Origin: Bretschneidera sinensis
Taxonomy: Eukaryota; Streptophyta; Magnoliopsida; Brassicales; Akaniaceae
Direction: 5' to 3'
Assembly (NCBI GenBank): GCA_023935145.1
Contig: CM043699.1
Span: forward strand, 59,846,638-59,910,637
DNA: 64,000 nucleotides
Below, in pieces: positions 10,286-21,871 of this stretch. A program made the position numbers and the translations under genes. The notes under the pieces are model-generated. The model ran no database searches and was not told the origin of the DNA. It was given only the letters and a program-made list of their open reading frames with translations. Position 1 is the first letter of the stretch. Each line of letters opens with the position of its first letter.

Positions 10286-11628
10286 TATTGAACGATTATC
10301 TACCTAAATAAATAAGCAAATAACCGCACTCGTTTTACTTGCAAGTGCACAAGGTCTACGGTAACATAGTGTGCAAGTGCGAGATCATTTCCACAGGGAT
10401 TGGTGAATTTCTATCTAGAATTAGTTTCTTCAAGTTTTTTAAAAGAGAAATTAAAGTTTGAGTGTGAGTGAATAACAATAATGAGAACATAGGGCTACAA
10501 TATCCACCACTAATTATACTTTCCCACTAACTAAGGTTTCATTGCTCTAGCCTTATCATGAATATCTAATGGTTGCCAACCTAAGGGCTTGGTCCACACC
10601 TTAGGCTATTGATCTCCCTATGCAATGAGTTAGGCATGGTGTATACTCTAACTCTTTTCTCTCTTAAGGGATTCAGCATGGGTGTATACTGAGTTGTTCT
10701 TTAAGAGAGCATGAGGGCTGTGGAGATCGGCAACCACACGGGACCTAGGGCTTGGTCCGCTCCCAGTTTCCCACGTTGATTAACCCGGGTATCTGGATAA
10801 GATATCCCTTGTTACTAATGTCGAACCCAGGACTCGGTCATCGAAATTGATTCGACTAACCTATCCATGCCACATGCATACGTTGATCAGGCACATACAT
10901 ATGAGGAATGTAGTTGTAAACAAGCATTAATCAAGTTAAACATTCTAACTAGGCTATAGCAAAGATAATCAATGAATATATATGTGGAAAAGCATAACTA
11001 GGGCTTCAATCGAGCCCTATAAGCAAGTTAGTTACACATGCTTGTTAATCTAAACATATTCATAAAATAAAGGGGAAAGAGTAAACCCGAGGAAGAGGCG
11101 TAAATTCTCTCCCAAAGCTTATAACTCCAAACTAAACAAAAGGCAAAAGAAAGTATGTCTTCTTTGTGTGTTTTACAAGTGTATTTATAGGGGCTGAATA
11201 ATCCTAGAAGGCTCATGAATTCCTAAACTTTCCTAAAACACAAAACTCTTTTATTTCCAAAACTGGTTCTGCCACTTTTCTGTTCACGCCCGTACAGGTG
11301 CGCTTGATCGCACACGCAATGCGCTCGATCGCAATTATGCGCTCGATTTGGCCTGTGTGCGTGATTACTACTACACTCGATCGCCCGTGCGCGCATGTGC
11401 TGTTGCACTCGATCGCATGCCTGGTGCGCTCGATCGCACTCCAGGCAGCAGCTGCTCCAGGATTTCTAGTTTTCTTCCTTTTAAGCTTCAAAATGCTTCT
11501 TTCTTCTCCAAAACCCTATAAAAGCATGTAAAACACAGAAATGAAGTAAAATGAACTAAATTAACATAAAATAGGACTTAATAAATGTAAATGAAGGGGC
11601 TTAAATATGAATATTTAAGCACTTATCA
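10286..11628 (-). repeat. 5' LTR of E2
   Basis: 1,343 bp and close to 2090-3433. It ends CACTTATCA at 11628, directly before the TSD aaaac. It contains a 14-mer cluster at 11299-11438 and a minus-strand TATA-like CTATAAATAC at about 11181-11190. The two LTRs differ by scattered substitutions, several of them C-to-T or G-to-A. Confidence 0.9.
11299..11438. repeat. Palindromic 14-mer cluster in E2 5' LTR U3
   Basis: The same cluster as 3104-3243, with slightly different decay: TGCGCTTGATCGCA at 11299-11312 and TGCGCTCGATCGCA at 11425-11438, with several between. Confidence 0.8.
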
Positions 11629-12072
11629 AAAACTCCCTTAGGTATGTCACCTTATCGAGCGTATTGGGCAATTAAATCTTTTGATTTTGACATAAGAGAA
11701 GTCGGTAAGCTTCGGAAATATCAGTTGACCGAGTTAGAGGAGTTAAGGAATGATGCTTATGAGAACTCTAGAATCTATAAGCCTAAGATGAAAGTATTCC
11801 ATGATAAAAATATTTTGAGGAAAATGTTTAAACCTAATGATCGGGTGTTCTTATACGACTCTAGACTCCATAAGCGTCCTGGAAAACTTCGGTCGAGGTG
11901 GATCGGCCCTTTTGTGGTGAAAAATGTTTTTGAAAATGGGGTGGTAAAAATTGAGGATACTAGAGATGGCCGGTTCTTTAAAGTTAATGGTCAACGCCTT
12001 AAGATCTTAAGGGATAGGCAAGATCCGGAAGTGGAAAACATTCTGCTTATGGATCCTGTCTACTTACCTTGA
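11629..12072 (+). pseudogene. Integrase C-terminal domain (E1, continued)
   Basis: Continues the frame broken at 2089, with AAA-ACT-CCC resuming in the right-hand aaaac duplication. It encodes TPLGMSPYRAYWAIKSFDFD, then a helical linker (LRKYQLTELEELRNDAYENS). The C-terminal domain has RPGKLRSRWIGPFVVKNVFE and ends at TGA 12070-12072. The motif GKLRSRWIGPF is typical of the DNA-binding C-terminal domain of Athila-like integrases. No chromodomain follows. This 148-codon stretch has no stop, so E1 decayed little apart from the insertions. Confidence 0.85.
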
Positions 12073-13702
12073 CCACACAACAGAGGTACATTTTTTTTTT
12101 GTTATTTATTTGTTTTGTTTTTTTATTATTGAATGCATTTTAATTTTAATTTTTAGTGTGCTAACACACGGTGGGAGTATTTAATTTGTTTTGTTGTAGA
12201 TCAGACTTTCAACAAGAAGTTTAGCATGCAATTCATATGGAGGTGCACAAATTTCAATTTCTGTGCACTTTTGCTTACAAAGAGAGTTTCCTTTACCATT
12301 TTTTTTAACATTGAGGACAATGTAATTTTTCAGTTGGGGGTGGACGAAACATATTCTTTTTCTTTCATTGGACTGCTTGATATTATCTTTGTTTTTGTTT
12401 AGCATACTTTATGTTAGCCTTAGAGTTAATTTACATGTCAATGATATAAACTTAATTGAGATAGCAGATAGCATTTAGAAGAAATTAAATCTTGCTTTAG
12501 TTTGAAAATAATTTAAGTACAATCTTCATTTGGTTTGAGACTCTAGTTTGTGGTAAGATAGTATGATTAGTCTTAAACATTTAGAAAAGTTTTATGTGTG
12601 ATTATTTTGTGAATATTTTTGCGGTCTCGACAAGCTCTAGAACTTATTTGATAATCACTTAAGGTGAATTCCTAGAATGCATACTACTTAGGATATGATA
12701 TAGGCCATTTTTGAACCATTTAAGCCTTTCAAACCTACCATTGCTATATTTATCACTAGTTACCTATTTGAGCCTTTTTCTTGAAAAGAAAAATTGAGCC
12801 TTGTTTCTTTCGATAAACCATTTACTTACCTTTATGAGCCTAAAAGTAATTTATCCTTACCTTTCTTTTAAAAGAACTTAGTTATACACATGTTGTGAGA
12901 AGCACTTAAAAGGAGTAAGGGTGGAAATATGAAAAAAAAAATATCACTACCACAACTCAAGTACATTAAAGGAGATAAGTTGGGGGTTGTGGAAAAGAAA
13001 AGAAAAAAAAATGATGACGAAAAAGAAGGTGAATGGTTATGTGCCAAAATAAATAATAAAAAAAAAGAATTATGGCAAAGAAAGAAGAAAGATAGAAAAG
13101 GAAAAAAATGGTGATTTGTTGAAAGAAATGCTCGAAAAATAGTTGAAAGAGTTGGGTGTTGAAGTAAAGGTTATCAAGTGCTTAAAGTGATTATGTTTAA
13201 AGCTAAGATATTGAGTTCTTTTACTTGTGAATCCTTCCCGTTCTTCCTTAGCCTTTACCTTAGCCTAACGTTACAAGCTTATTAAAGACCTTTTGATCCA
13301 ATGTAGTGTGATTTTTCTACAATAGTGGAGAGTGATTTGAAAAGTGATCCTATGGAGCTTGTTTTTGTGATTGATGTCACTAAATTTATCATGTTTTAGA
13401 GGCCAAGACTTGTATTCATGAATGTTATGCATAAAATCATCCGGGTGTTCGGATTAATGGTTTGTGGTAAGATGGATGTTAAGAGTCAATAACGATTTTA
13501 ATATTGATGTTTGGATTACTTTTGGATTTGGGTGAAATTTAATGATTCTTTGTGTTGTGTGTTATGTGCAATTTTTGAGACAAAATGTGAATCACTCTTG
13601 GTTAACACTAATATTGCTTTTCATTTACTTTGATTCCCACCATAGAATTCATTTCTTGTTTTCGCTTGAATTGCTAGACTAGCAATAAGCTAGTTGGGGT
13701 TG
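12073..13702 (+). other. E1 non-coding 3' region
   Basis: AT-rich sequence between pol and the 3' LTR. It has the stem-loop ACATTGAGGACAATGT (12308-12323) followed by cagttgggggtgg (12331-12343), an A-rich low-complexity stretch (about 12920-13110), and the polypurine tract AGCTAGTTGGGGTTG just before the LTR at 13703. It is the same design as the E4 region 17583-19277 in inverse orientation; several blocks, such as the one ending in gctagttgg, are shared. No gene is seen. Confidence 0.7.
12308..12343 (+). other. Conserved stem-loop and purine tract (E1)
   Basis: ACATTG-AGGA-CAATGT forms a perfect 6 bp stem. It is followed 7 bp later by CAGTTGGGGGTGG. It is equivalent to the inverted copies in E2, E2b and E4. 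Confidence 0.65.
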
Positions 13703-13938
13703 TGATGAGAGTCATAAAATGCTTTTCAACAGTGGTTAATTGTTAGTATTTTAGGATTGATCTCGCTCTTTATTGCGCTTTTATGTGTTAATAACTCTAA
13801 AGTAATATTATTAGACCACTGACTTATTTCAGTGCAATTTTCAGGTACTTTGAGTTTAAAAGAGAAAAAGAAGCGATCGTTGCTTAAAAGGCCAAGATCC
13901 CATGCTTCTAGAAGGACAAGATGGACTGTTGCCTGCAC

Positions 13939-14125
13939 TACGATCGAGCGCACAAGTAGTGCGATCGAGCATACATCCCACATCGACCAAGAAGTACTCT
14001 GCAGCGTAACTGCGATTGAGTGCACCAATATGCGATCGAGCGCACATGCAATCGAGCGCACATGCAATCGAGCGCACTAAGGCTGAGATCGAGCGTCGAT
14101 CGCACTAAGGCTGCGATCGAGCGCA
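13939..14125. repeat. Palindromic 14-mer cluster in E1 U3
   Basis: At least six copies of TGCGATCGAGCGCA or near variants (13939-13952, about 13959, about 14030, about 14047, about 14062, 14112-14125), one pair separated by a repeated 'cactaaggctg'. The cluster ends about 55 bp upstream of TATATAA. It is the same word family as in E0 and E2, in the inverse reading. Confidence 0.85.
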
Positions 14126-14179
14126 CTCGAGCAGTATCCCACATCGGTTAGAAAACACATATCACTCTGGGAGTTTGCC

Positions 14180-14186
14180 TATATAA
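14180..14186 (+). promoter_or_regulatory. TATA box of E1 LTR
   Basis: TATATAA within GCCTATATAAGACCC, downstream of the 14-mer cluster. It is the expected U3/R promoter. Inferred from sequence and position. Confidence 0.6.
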
Positions 14187-15084
14187 GACCCACTCCACTT
14201 CAGCTTTAGGCATCAATCGGAGCTCATCTGAAATCATTAGAGAGTGAATCCAGAGGGCCTTTAGGAGCAATCCAGAGGGCCTTTAGGAGGCATCCGAAGT
14301 ATACTTTTGGAGAGCAAGCTGAGGAATTGCCGAAGCTTTCGCTACCAAGGAGGAGATGATCGTTGAGAGGCCGGAGGCAACTCAAGAAAGCATGAGCTCC
14401 ATGGCCGGCTAGTCTCCAAGCAAGGCGAAGGGATGAATCCCTAGGTGTAGTTGTTCTTATTTTCCTTTATTTGATTCTGTTGTAGTTTGGTATTATTTTC
14501 ATTAACATTGTTATGTTTTATTTTTTAATTTAATTAGTAGATTTCTTATTAGTCCAGTGATTGCATGCTTATTTTCCATATAAGTCTAGTCATGCTCTTC
14601 TTATGTGTATTTGTTTGGGTGTGATTGAGTCTGGTAGATCCCTTTTATAGATTTTTCCATTGCTGCGGTATTGTCATTTAGATATATCGTCGTCTTTTGA
14701 TAATTTTATAAGTTAGGTCATGTGTGCTTGAAAGTAAAGAATAATTCATATCAATTACATTAGGGTTTATACATGCGCTTTAATTGAATATTTGTCGATT
14801 GCCTGTTTAGGATGTGATACTTGCAATCGAAATAAAAACAACTGAATCAAGTTATGATTAGGGCAATGAACCTAGAGAGGATTTCTGGAACCTTGTTGTT
14901 TCTTTACCATTATATTATTCAAATATTTACACAATTATAATTTTCTCACAATTCAGATTCTGTCATTTGATCTTTATTGTTTGAGTTGAGGTTCACACCT
15001 TCTCTTGTAGTTATCTTGTTTCCCTGTGGAATCGATACCCCAAAGTTGTACTACAATTACTGCATTATACTTTGGGCGTAATCA

Positions 15085-16023
15085 TGACCAAAGATGCTTT
15101 GAGATACCACCGAGTTGATTAAGAAATGCAAAACATGTCAGCAGCACACCTCTGTGTCCCGGTGACCTACCAATCCCTTTACGTCAATTTCTAGACCTCT
15201 TCCCTTCACCATGTGGGGAATGGATATACTCGGACCTTTTCAAGAAGCCTTAAGGCAAAAGAAGAATCTAATAATAGGTATTGACTACTTCATTAAGTGG
15301 ATGGAGGTCGAGCCTCTTGCTAGCATCATTGACTATCAAACCTGAGAGTTCGTATGGAAGTCAACTGTATGCCGATACGGAATACTAAGGGTACTCATCA
15401 CTGATAACGGTAAGCAGTTTGATAGTGCCCGGTTCAAATCCTTCTTCCAAGACCTCGAGATCGAACATCGATTCTCCTTAGTAGCCTATCCCCAAGCTAA
15501 CAGGCAAACCGAAGTAACTAATAGGACCCTCCTGCAAGGCATCAAGAAAAGGCTCGAGGACACCGACAAATAGTAGGTCAAGCATTTGTCCAATGTCCCG
15601 TAGGCTTACCGAACGACTACACGATCACCTACTAGTGAAACTCCTTTCTTCCTAGCCTATGGCTCTGAAGCTGTTATCCCCTTTGAAATTGGGGCACCGT
15701 CGCTGCGAGTACAGACCTTTAATGAAGTCAACAATGAGGAGGCTCTCAATATGAATGCTGATCTGATCGATGAAGCAAGAGATAAGGCTCAGATCAAACT
15801 CGTCGTCTATCATCAGTGGGTATCAAGATATTACAACTCCAGAGTCTGAGGAAGAACATTCAAGCTGCATGATCTCGTACTTAGAAGGAATGAAGTGTCT
15901 CACCATCGGGAGACAAGAAAACTCATCCCAACCCGAGAAAGACCCTACCATATCAAAAGAGTTTGTCGAACTGGCACATTCAAACTTGAAGATCTAGACG
16001 GTAATCCCATACCTCGGGCTTAG
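15085..16023 (+). pseudogene. Integrase, Tat type, broken (E3)
   Basis: Plus-strand frames give a zinc-finger tail CKTCQQH, then the core (MWGMDILGPFQEA, IIGIDYFIKWMEVEPLA). Next come IEHRFSLVAYPQANRQTEVTNRT (the segment with the catalytic Glu) and the C-terminal part (FFLAYGSEAVIPFEIGAPSL, NADLIDEARDKAQIKL, RRNEVSHHRETRKL). The frame has several stops (for example in the segment after DTDK and after the NSRV motif) and at least one shift. It closely parallels the integrase of E6. The protein would have inserted element cDNA. Confidence 0.8.
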
Positions 16024-16180
16024 AACGCCAAAAATCTGCGCAAATTTTATTAGTAGGATTTCTCCTATTGTTATCAATAGAGTTTCTCCTATTTCTCCAA
16101 ATTACTTATGTAATCTTCAGATAGTTTCAATAAAAGATTAGCTCTATTTCTTTTGTTAATATTTATTTTAATAAGGGCCT
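16024..16180 (+). other. E3 3' region before the E4 insertion
   Basis: Non-coding. 'aggatttctcctattgttat' is partly repeated (16050-16100). It ends with ggcct (16176-16180), the left target duplication of E4. Confidence 0.6.
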
Positions 16181-17582
16181 TGATTACGCCCAAAGAGTAA
16201 CGCAGTAGTTGTAGCACAGCTTTGAGGTCCACAGGGAAATAAGTTAACTACAAGAGAAGGTAAACCTAAACACGAACGGTAAAGATTAAATGAAAGAATT
16301 TGAGTTTTGATAGTAATTATGTAAATAGTCGTGTGAATATATTATGGAGAAGCAATAAGGGTTCGCGAATCCTCCCTAAGTTTGTTGCCTTATCCTAATC
16401 AAGATTCAGTTGTTTTTATCTCAATTACAAGTTTCACATCCCAAACAGGAAATCGGCAAATATTCAATTAAGCACAAATATAAACCCTAAAGTAATTGCT
16501 TATGAAATACTCATTGATTTCGATTCAAGCACACATGACCTATCCTATAAAGTTATCAAGAAACGACAATATCGCAGTAATGGACAACCCTAAAAGAGAA
16601 ATCTACCGGACTCAATCACACCTGAACAACTTGACATAAGAAGAGCAAGACTAGACTTATATGGAGAAGAAGCATGCAATCATCGGATTAAGAAAATCTA
16701 AGATTAGAAGAATAAAAAGTGCAGCTGTCACATGAACCCTAATTCTTCTTGTTTGATCAAAGAATAAATCATAAACAATGTTTCAACATTAAATCTTTAC
16801 AACCGAATCAAGGCTAGAAAGTAAGAACAACTACACCTAGGGATTCATCCCTTCGCCTTGCTTGGAGATTAGTTGGCCATGGAGCTCATGGTTGAACACT
16901 TTGATGGAGGAGAATCGGCTGCTTCCTTGAGTTTTCTAGGCTTAATCAGTGTCTGATATCAAACCCTAAGTGATCTGTTTATAATACAAGAGTCCAAGGG
17001 TGTTTTAGGGTTTTAAACAATCATTAAAGACCTAATTACATCATAACTCAGAGAACAAAGTTCGTGTGCGCGCCTAGGCTTGGATTTTCTTGTGCCTAGG
17101 CTTGGTTTTAGGCAAGCTTTGTGAACTTGCTGGAAGGTGCGATGCAACTCCATCCAGGTTGCACCTCAGCCCTTCAGGGTGCACCCTAGATTAATCCAGG
17201 GTGCACCTCACACCTCAGGGCGCGACGCCCCTTGGTCCAAGGCGCACCCTGACCTGATGGCCTTCTTTGCTTACTTTGGCCTCTGTTCTGGAGGGTGCGG
17301 CCCAGCTGGTTCTGAGGTGCGACGCACATGCTTGGATCTCTTTGTTTAGCCTTTCCGAAAGCACTCCTTTGCTCCGGTATACATGGAATCTTTGTGCTTC
17401 ATTCAACAATAGCTTTTCCATCTCTTTAAGACTCAAAATGCCTGAAAATGCATCAAAACAAATTAGTGATCCAAAGATGACACTTTAGAGTTGTTAACAT
17501 ATAAAAGTGCAATTAAAACCTAGATCAACTCTAAAAGGCTAACAATTAAGTACTATTAAGATGCATTTTATAACTCTCATCA
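16181..17582 (-). repeat. 3' LTR of E4
   Basis: 1,402 bp. The plus strand starts TGATTACGCCCAAAGAG and ends AACTCTCATCA. It is nearly identical to 21895-23282 apart from small indels. The polypurine tract complement (cacaacctccaactagc) follows at 17581. It carries the GGGTGCACCC-type cluster (17137-17326) and, downstream on the minus strand, a TATA-like TATTATAAAC (about 16977-16986). Confidence 0.9.
17137..17326. repeat. GGGTGCACCC-type palindrome cluster in E4 3' LTR
   Basis: Words built on GGTGCACC / GGTGCGACGCACC: gcacctcagcccttc, cagggtgcaccct (palindrome AGGGTGCACCCT), gggcgcgacgcccc, ggcgcaccctgac and gaggtgcgacgcac. About eight occur in 190 bp. The position relative to TATA is the same as in the 14-mer clusters, but the word is different. 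Confidence 0.8.
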
Positions 17583-19277
17583 CAACCTCCAACTAGCAAT
17601 TCAAGCGAAAATAGATGAATTCTACGGTGGTAATCAAAGTAAAGTAAAGCAATACTAGTGTTAACCAAGAATAATTCACTTTTTGTCTAAAAAATTGCAC
17701 TTAACATATAGCATATAGAATTATTAAATTCCACCCAAATCCAAAAAGTAATCCAAACATCATTCTTAAAATCGTTATTGACTCTTAACATCCATCTTAC
17801 CACAATCCATTAATCCGATCATCCGGATGATTTTATGCATAACATTCGTGAATACAAGTCTTGGCCTCTAAAACATGATAAACTACGTGACATCAATCAC
17901 AAAAACAGGCTCCATAGGCTTACATTTCAAACCACTCTCCACTATTGTAAAAAAATCACATTACATTGGATCAATAGGTCTTTAATAAGCTTGTAACGTT
18001 AGGCTAAGGTAAAGGTTAAGAAGGAATGGGAAGGATTCATAAGTAAAAGAACTCAATCTCTTAGCTTTAAACACAACCACTTTTAAGCATTAGATAACCT
18101 TTCTTCAACACCCAACTATTTCAACCATTTTTCGAGCATTTTTCTCAAATCACCATTTTTCTTTTCTTTTCTTCTTTCTTTGCCATAATTCACTTCTTTT
18201 TTCTTTTCTTTTCTTTTGTATTTTGGCATAAGATCATTCACCTCCTTTTCATTTTTTTTCTTTTCCATAACCCTTAACTTATCTTCTTTAATGTACTTGG
18301 GTTATAGTAGTGATATTTTCTCATATTCCCATCCTTACTCCTTTTAAGTGCTTCTCTACAAATGTGTATAGCTAAGTTCTTTAAAGGTAAGGATAAAATA
18401 TTTTTAGGCTCATAAAGGTGAGTAAATGAGCTATTGAAAGAAAAAATGCTCAAATTCTTTTATTTTTCTTCAAGAAAATGGCTCAAATAGGTGACTAGTG
18501 GCAAATATAGCAATGGTAGGTTTGACAGGCTCAAACGGTCCAAAAATGGCCTATATCATATCCTAAGTAATGTACACTCTAGGAATTCACCTCAAGTGGT
18601 TATCAAGTAAGTTCTAGAGCTTTTAGAGACTGCAAAAATATTTACAAAATAAGCACACATAAAACTTCTCAAAATGTTTAAGACTAATCATATAATCTTA
18701 CCACAAACTAGAATCTCTAATCAAATGAAGATTGACACTTAAATTAATTTCAAACTGAAGCAAGATTTAACTTCTTCTAAACACTATATGCAATCTCAAT
18801 TAGACTCATATCATTGACATGTGAATTAACTCCGAGGCTAACACAAAGCATGCTAAAAACAAACAAAAAGGAAAATGACACCAAGTAGTTCAAAGAAAAA
18901 TATGAAAAACAGGAATATGTTTCCTCCTCTCCTCCACCCCCAACTTAAAATAAGCATTGTACTCAATGTGAAAGAAAAAGTTAAGGAAACTCCCTTTGTA
19001 GCCAAAAGTGCATAGAAGCTGAAAATTGTGCACCACCATTTGAACTGCTTCGTATATTTGTCCCTGAAAAAGAAATACGAAAGTAAAACTGGAAAAAAAC
19101 AAAATAATAATAATAAACAAGAAAAAGAAATATGAAAAACAAAAAAATAAAAAGATATGTTGTGGGTTGCCTCCCATGAGCGCTAAGTTTTATGTCTTCA
19201 GCCAGACGTTGCACCACTCTCACTGCTGGCCTCATTGTGGTGCTAAAGATGAGGCTCCATACTTAGTGGCCTCAGTG
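17583..19277 (-). other. E4 non-coding 3' region
   Basis: AT-rich, with pyrimidine-rich stretches (about 18160-18240), no credible gene, the conserved stem-loop (18954-18969) beside cctccacccccaactt (18930-18946), and the 'cctcccatgagcgctaag' block (about 19171). Several blocks mirror E1 12073-13702. Confidence 0.7.
18930..18969 (-). other. Conserved stem-loop and purine tract (E4)
   Basis: The GCATTG-TACT-CAATGT inverted repeat (18954-18969) lies beside a pyrimidine run that is a purine tract on the coding strand. It is the fourth example in this window. Confidence 0.6.
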
Positions 19278-20216
19278 CTAGTCTTTTGGCAAAGAATACT
19301 TAAAATCCACCACATGTGGCTCAAGTGTTTTTGGTAATTCCCATTTACTATCAGCAGTAGGGTATTTGATTCCCGCATCCATGTGACTTCTCTCAAGCAG
19401 CTCCTCAAAGCATGGTTGCCAAGATTTCTTAATAAATTCCTGTGGCTTATCAAAAACATCAATAACATTAATGGCATGGGAATAAATCGAAGAATAATTG
19501 AACTCAAAATTATTAGGAATGAATTCCGAAGAGTTAGAATTATCTTTGATGTACTCATCCTCTTCATGTGGCTGCCGTGAGACTCGAAAAATATTTACCT
19601 CTAGAGTCCTATTTCCAAATGATAATGTCATTAGGCCATTCCTACAATTAATAAGGGCATTGGCGGTGGCAAGGAATGGTCTTCCAAGTATCAAAGGAAT
19701 TTTTAACTCCGTGTTTATAGTAGAAACAGTATCTAAAACAAAAAAATCAACAGGATAGTAGAAATTATCAATTTGCAACAAAACATCTTCTACAATACCT
19801 CTTGGTTTTCTTACCGATCTATCCACTAATTAAAGTACCACGGAGGTTGGTTTGATCTCACCTAGAACGAGCTGCAAGTACATGGAGTATGGCATGAGGT
19901 TCACACTAACACCCAAATCTAGCAATGCTTGGCCACAAGATTTGTTTCCAATTTGGCAAGCTACCGTTGGACAGCCGGGATCTTTATATTTAGGCAGTGT
20001 CTTGCTATCAATTACTGCACTTGTTTGCTCCATTAAGAATTTCGTCTTCGTCACATTGTGCCTCTTCTTGAGTGTGCATAGATCCTTGATGACTTTAGCA
20101 TAGTTGGGAATCTGTTTTATAACATGAAGAAGAATGAGGTTAATTTTAACATGCTGAAGTTGTTCAATAATCTCACCTTTTAGTGTTGTATTTATCTCTT
20201 TAGGTTTAAGGAGTTC
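19278..20216 (-). pseudogene. Aspartic protease of E4
   Basis: Minus-strand frame with ALLDLGVSVNLMPYSMY near 19931-19880, carrying the catalytic D-L-G used by Athila-type proteases. It is followed by the second conserved block IPLILGRPFLATANALI in the frame starting at 19826, with one stop between them near 19828. The protein would cut Gag into mature pieces. The C-terminal tail runs to EPHVVDFKYSLPKD and stops at 19278, exactly where the RT segment should begin. Upstream (20054-20216) is a decayed linker. Confidence 0.8.
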
Positions 20217-21690
20217 TTAAGGGAAAGGCACTGGTGGAGAATAATTATCATGGGCCTCTTGTTCCTTGGGGGCTTTATCCTTGTTGCACATGGTGTTAGG
20301 AATCAAGTTTGATGGTAGAGTGGGTCCATCAATTTTCTTATCGCTGCGAGTAATTATGGCATTAACCTCTCTAATGTTTTGATTTTCAGGATTGGAGGTT
20401 TGAGCCATATGTTGTCCCCTTGGATTAGGTTGTGGCTATGAAGGAAACCGACCTTGTTCTTGAATCGTCAAGAAACTAGTCAACTTGGTGAGTTGACTCT
20501 TTATTACCTTTTATTCCTCCTTGATCGCTTGTTGCTCCTCTAACAACCGTTGATTTATCTTGCCTTGCTCTTCCACACTTTTGGCATGTACCTATATAAA
20601 TAACTTAAACATATCTTCCAAAGGTAAAGATTTTTTAGGTGCATTAAATGAAGTTGTTTCCGGTTGCCATTGGGTACTAGAGTGGGCAGGGGGTTACATG
20701 TTGGATTTCTAACTGAAATTAGGGTGATTCTTCCAACTGGGATTGTAGGTGTTAGAGTAGGGTGAGTGTGGTTTCCCAAAGGGTATACCTAGAGCATTAC
20801 ACTCTTCCTTCATCTCAAAATAAACTAGACAATCCTTAGGTAAATGATCTACCCCATTACACATGAAACAAGGCTCATGGGATTCGGACCTAACAACCAG
20901 TTCAGGGGCTCTAGTATTTCTGGTTTAAGGCTTTAATTTCCTTAATTAGGGCCTCTAAACGAGCTTTAAGGTTATCCTCTTCCTTAAGTTGATAAATCCC
21001 AGTGGGTTGATTGCTCCTAGTGCTTTCCATGGCATTTGGTCCTGTCCAAGTGTAGGATTTTTCTGATAGGTCATCTAGGAAATCTATGGCTTGGTCGGGA
21101 TCTTTTTAAAGAAAATACCCATTGCACATCATTTCTATGAACTTTCTTTCCCTACTTAGGAGTCCCTCATAGAAATAGCTAACTACCCGCCAACTCTTAT
21201 ACCCATGGTGTGGACAAGAATTCAACAGGTCCTTGAAACGTTCCCAAACTTGATATAAGGTTTCGCTCTCTTTTTGTGCAAAGCTTGAGGTTTGTCTCTT
21301 GAGCTTATTGGTCTTATGGGTTGGGAAGTGTTTTTAGAAGAAAACTAGTGTCATCTTATCCCAACTACCTATGGACCTAGGCCTTAACAAGTACAGCCAA
21401 GCCTTGGCTTTTTCCTTAAGTGAAAAGGGGAAAACCCGAAGTTTGACGGTGTCTACCATATCAGCCCTACCTTGAAAGGTTATTACTATTTCCTTAAATT
21501 CCCTAATGGGGATATAGGGGTTTTCATTCTCAAACCCATGGAAGGATGGTAACAATTGGATCATGCCCGGTTTGAAATCAGGTTGTTGAACATTAGGGGG
21601 GAACATGATACAAGATGGGGTGGTTGTTCGGCTAGGATGTAAATAATCTTTAAGTGTCCTAGCAACACTCTCATTAGGGTTTTCAGCCAT
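20217..21690 (-). pseudogene. gag of E4
   Basis: Starts at ATG 21690 (MAENPNESVARTLKDYLHPS). It has the retrotransposon Gag core (FHGFENENPYIPIREFKEI, then LRVFPFSLKEKAKAWLYLL). A stop lies near 21334, and homology continues past it (FKDLLNSCPHHGYKSW; FLDDLSEKSYTW). A zinc knuckle CFMCNGVDHLPKDC (CX2CX4HX4C, near 20877-20836) and an NPSWKNHPNFS signature follow. Several stops and shifts lie downstream (about 20940, 20700, 20450). The Gag would form the particle and bind RNA. The N-terminal half is well preserved. Confidence 0.8.
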
Positions 21691-21871
21691 GTTAACAGAA
21701 TAAATAAATAATAAACAAAATTAGGAAATCAAAACTTAAAGAAAAGAAATGAGTTAAAAATAAAATAAATAAAACAGAACAAATAAAATAAGAAAATCAA
21801 AAACTTAAATAAAGGAACGATATTACCGTTTCGTCTTAGAGTTGACAATCTTCTTTGTTCTTAAGCGCGTT

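Larger units (their letters stand above)
2090..11628 (-). mobile_element. E2: minus-strand Gypsy element in the E1 integrase
   Basis: A 9.5 kb insertion with TG...CA ends, 1.34 kb LTRs (2090-3433 and 10286-11628) and an exact 5 bp target duplication aaaac (2085-2089 and 11629-11633). A tRNA-Asp-like PBS beside the right LTR sets the minus orientation. The interior is a mosaic: 3' untranslated region (3434-5047), a second diverged LTR (5048-7652) with a solo LTR inside it, a second copy of the 3' untranslated region (7653-8994), and a gag remnant joined to the start of the RT region (8995-9937). Protease, RT, RNase H and integrase are absent. Confidence 0.9.
1926..15084 (+). mobile_element. 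E1: Athila-like Gypsy element (3' part), split by E2
   Basis: The plus-strand 3' part of an LTR retrotransposon, present as two pieces: 1926-2089 (integrase) and 11629-15084 (rest of integrase, long 3' untranslated region, 3' LTR 13703-15084). The pieces rejoin in frame across the E2 insertion. E0 is inserted at the left end, so the 5' part lies off-window beyond E0. The 3' LTR abuts E3 integrase sequence at 15085; the expected right TSD is tgacc (15085-15089), with its partner not visible. Confidence 0.85.
13703..15084 (+). repeat. 3' LTR of E1
   Basis: 1,382 bp, TGATGAGAGTCATAAAATGC ... GGGCGTAATCA. The plus orientation agrees with the polypurine tract on its left, a TATA box (TATATAA at 14180-14186) and the 'ccctgtggaatcgatacc' U5 word near 15023. 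The first about 200 bp and the last about 60 bp are clearly homologous to the E4 LTRs, but the U3 cluster between them (13939-14125) is of a different type. Confidence 0.9.

Noticed and set aside
12929..13114. Lys-rich 61-codon ORF
   Set aside because: Low-complexity A-rich DNA in the E1 3' region; no start context or homologue seen.
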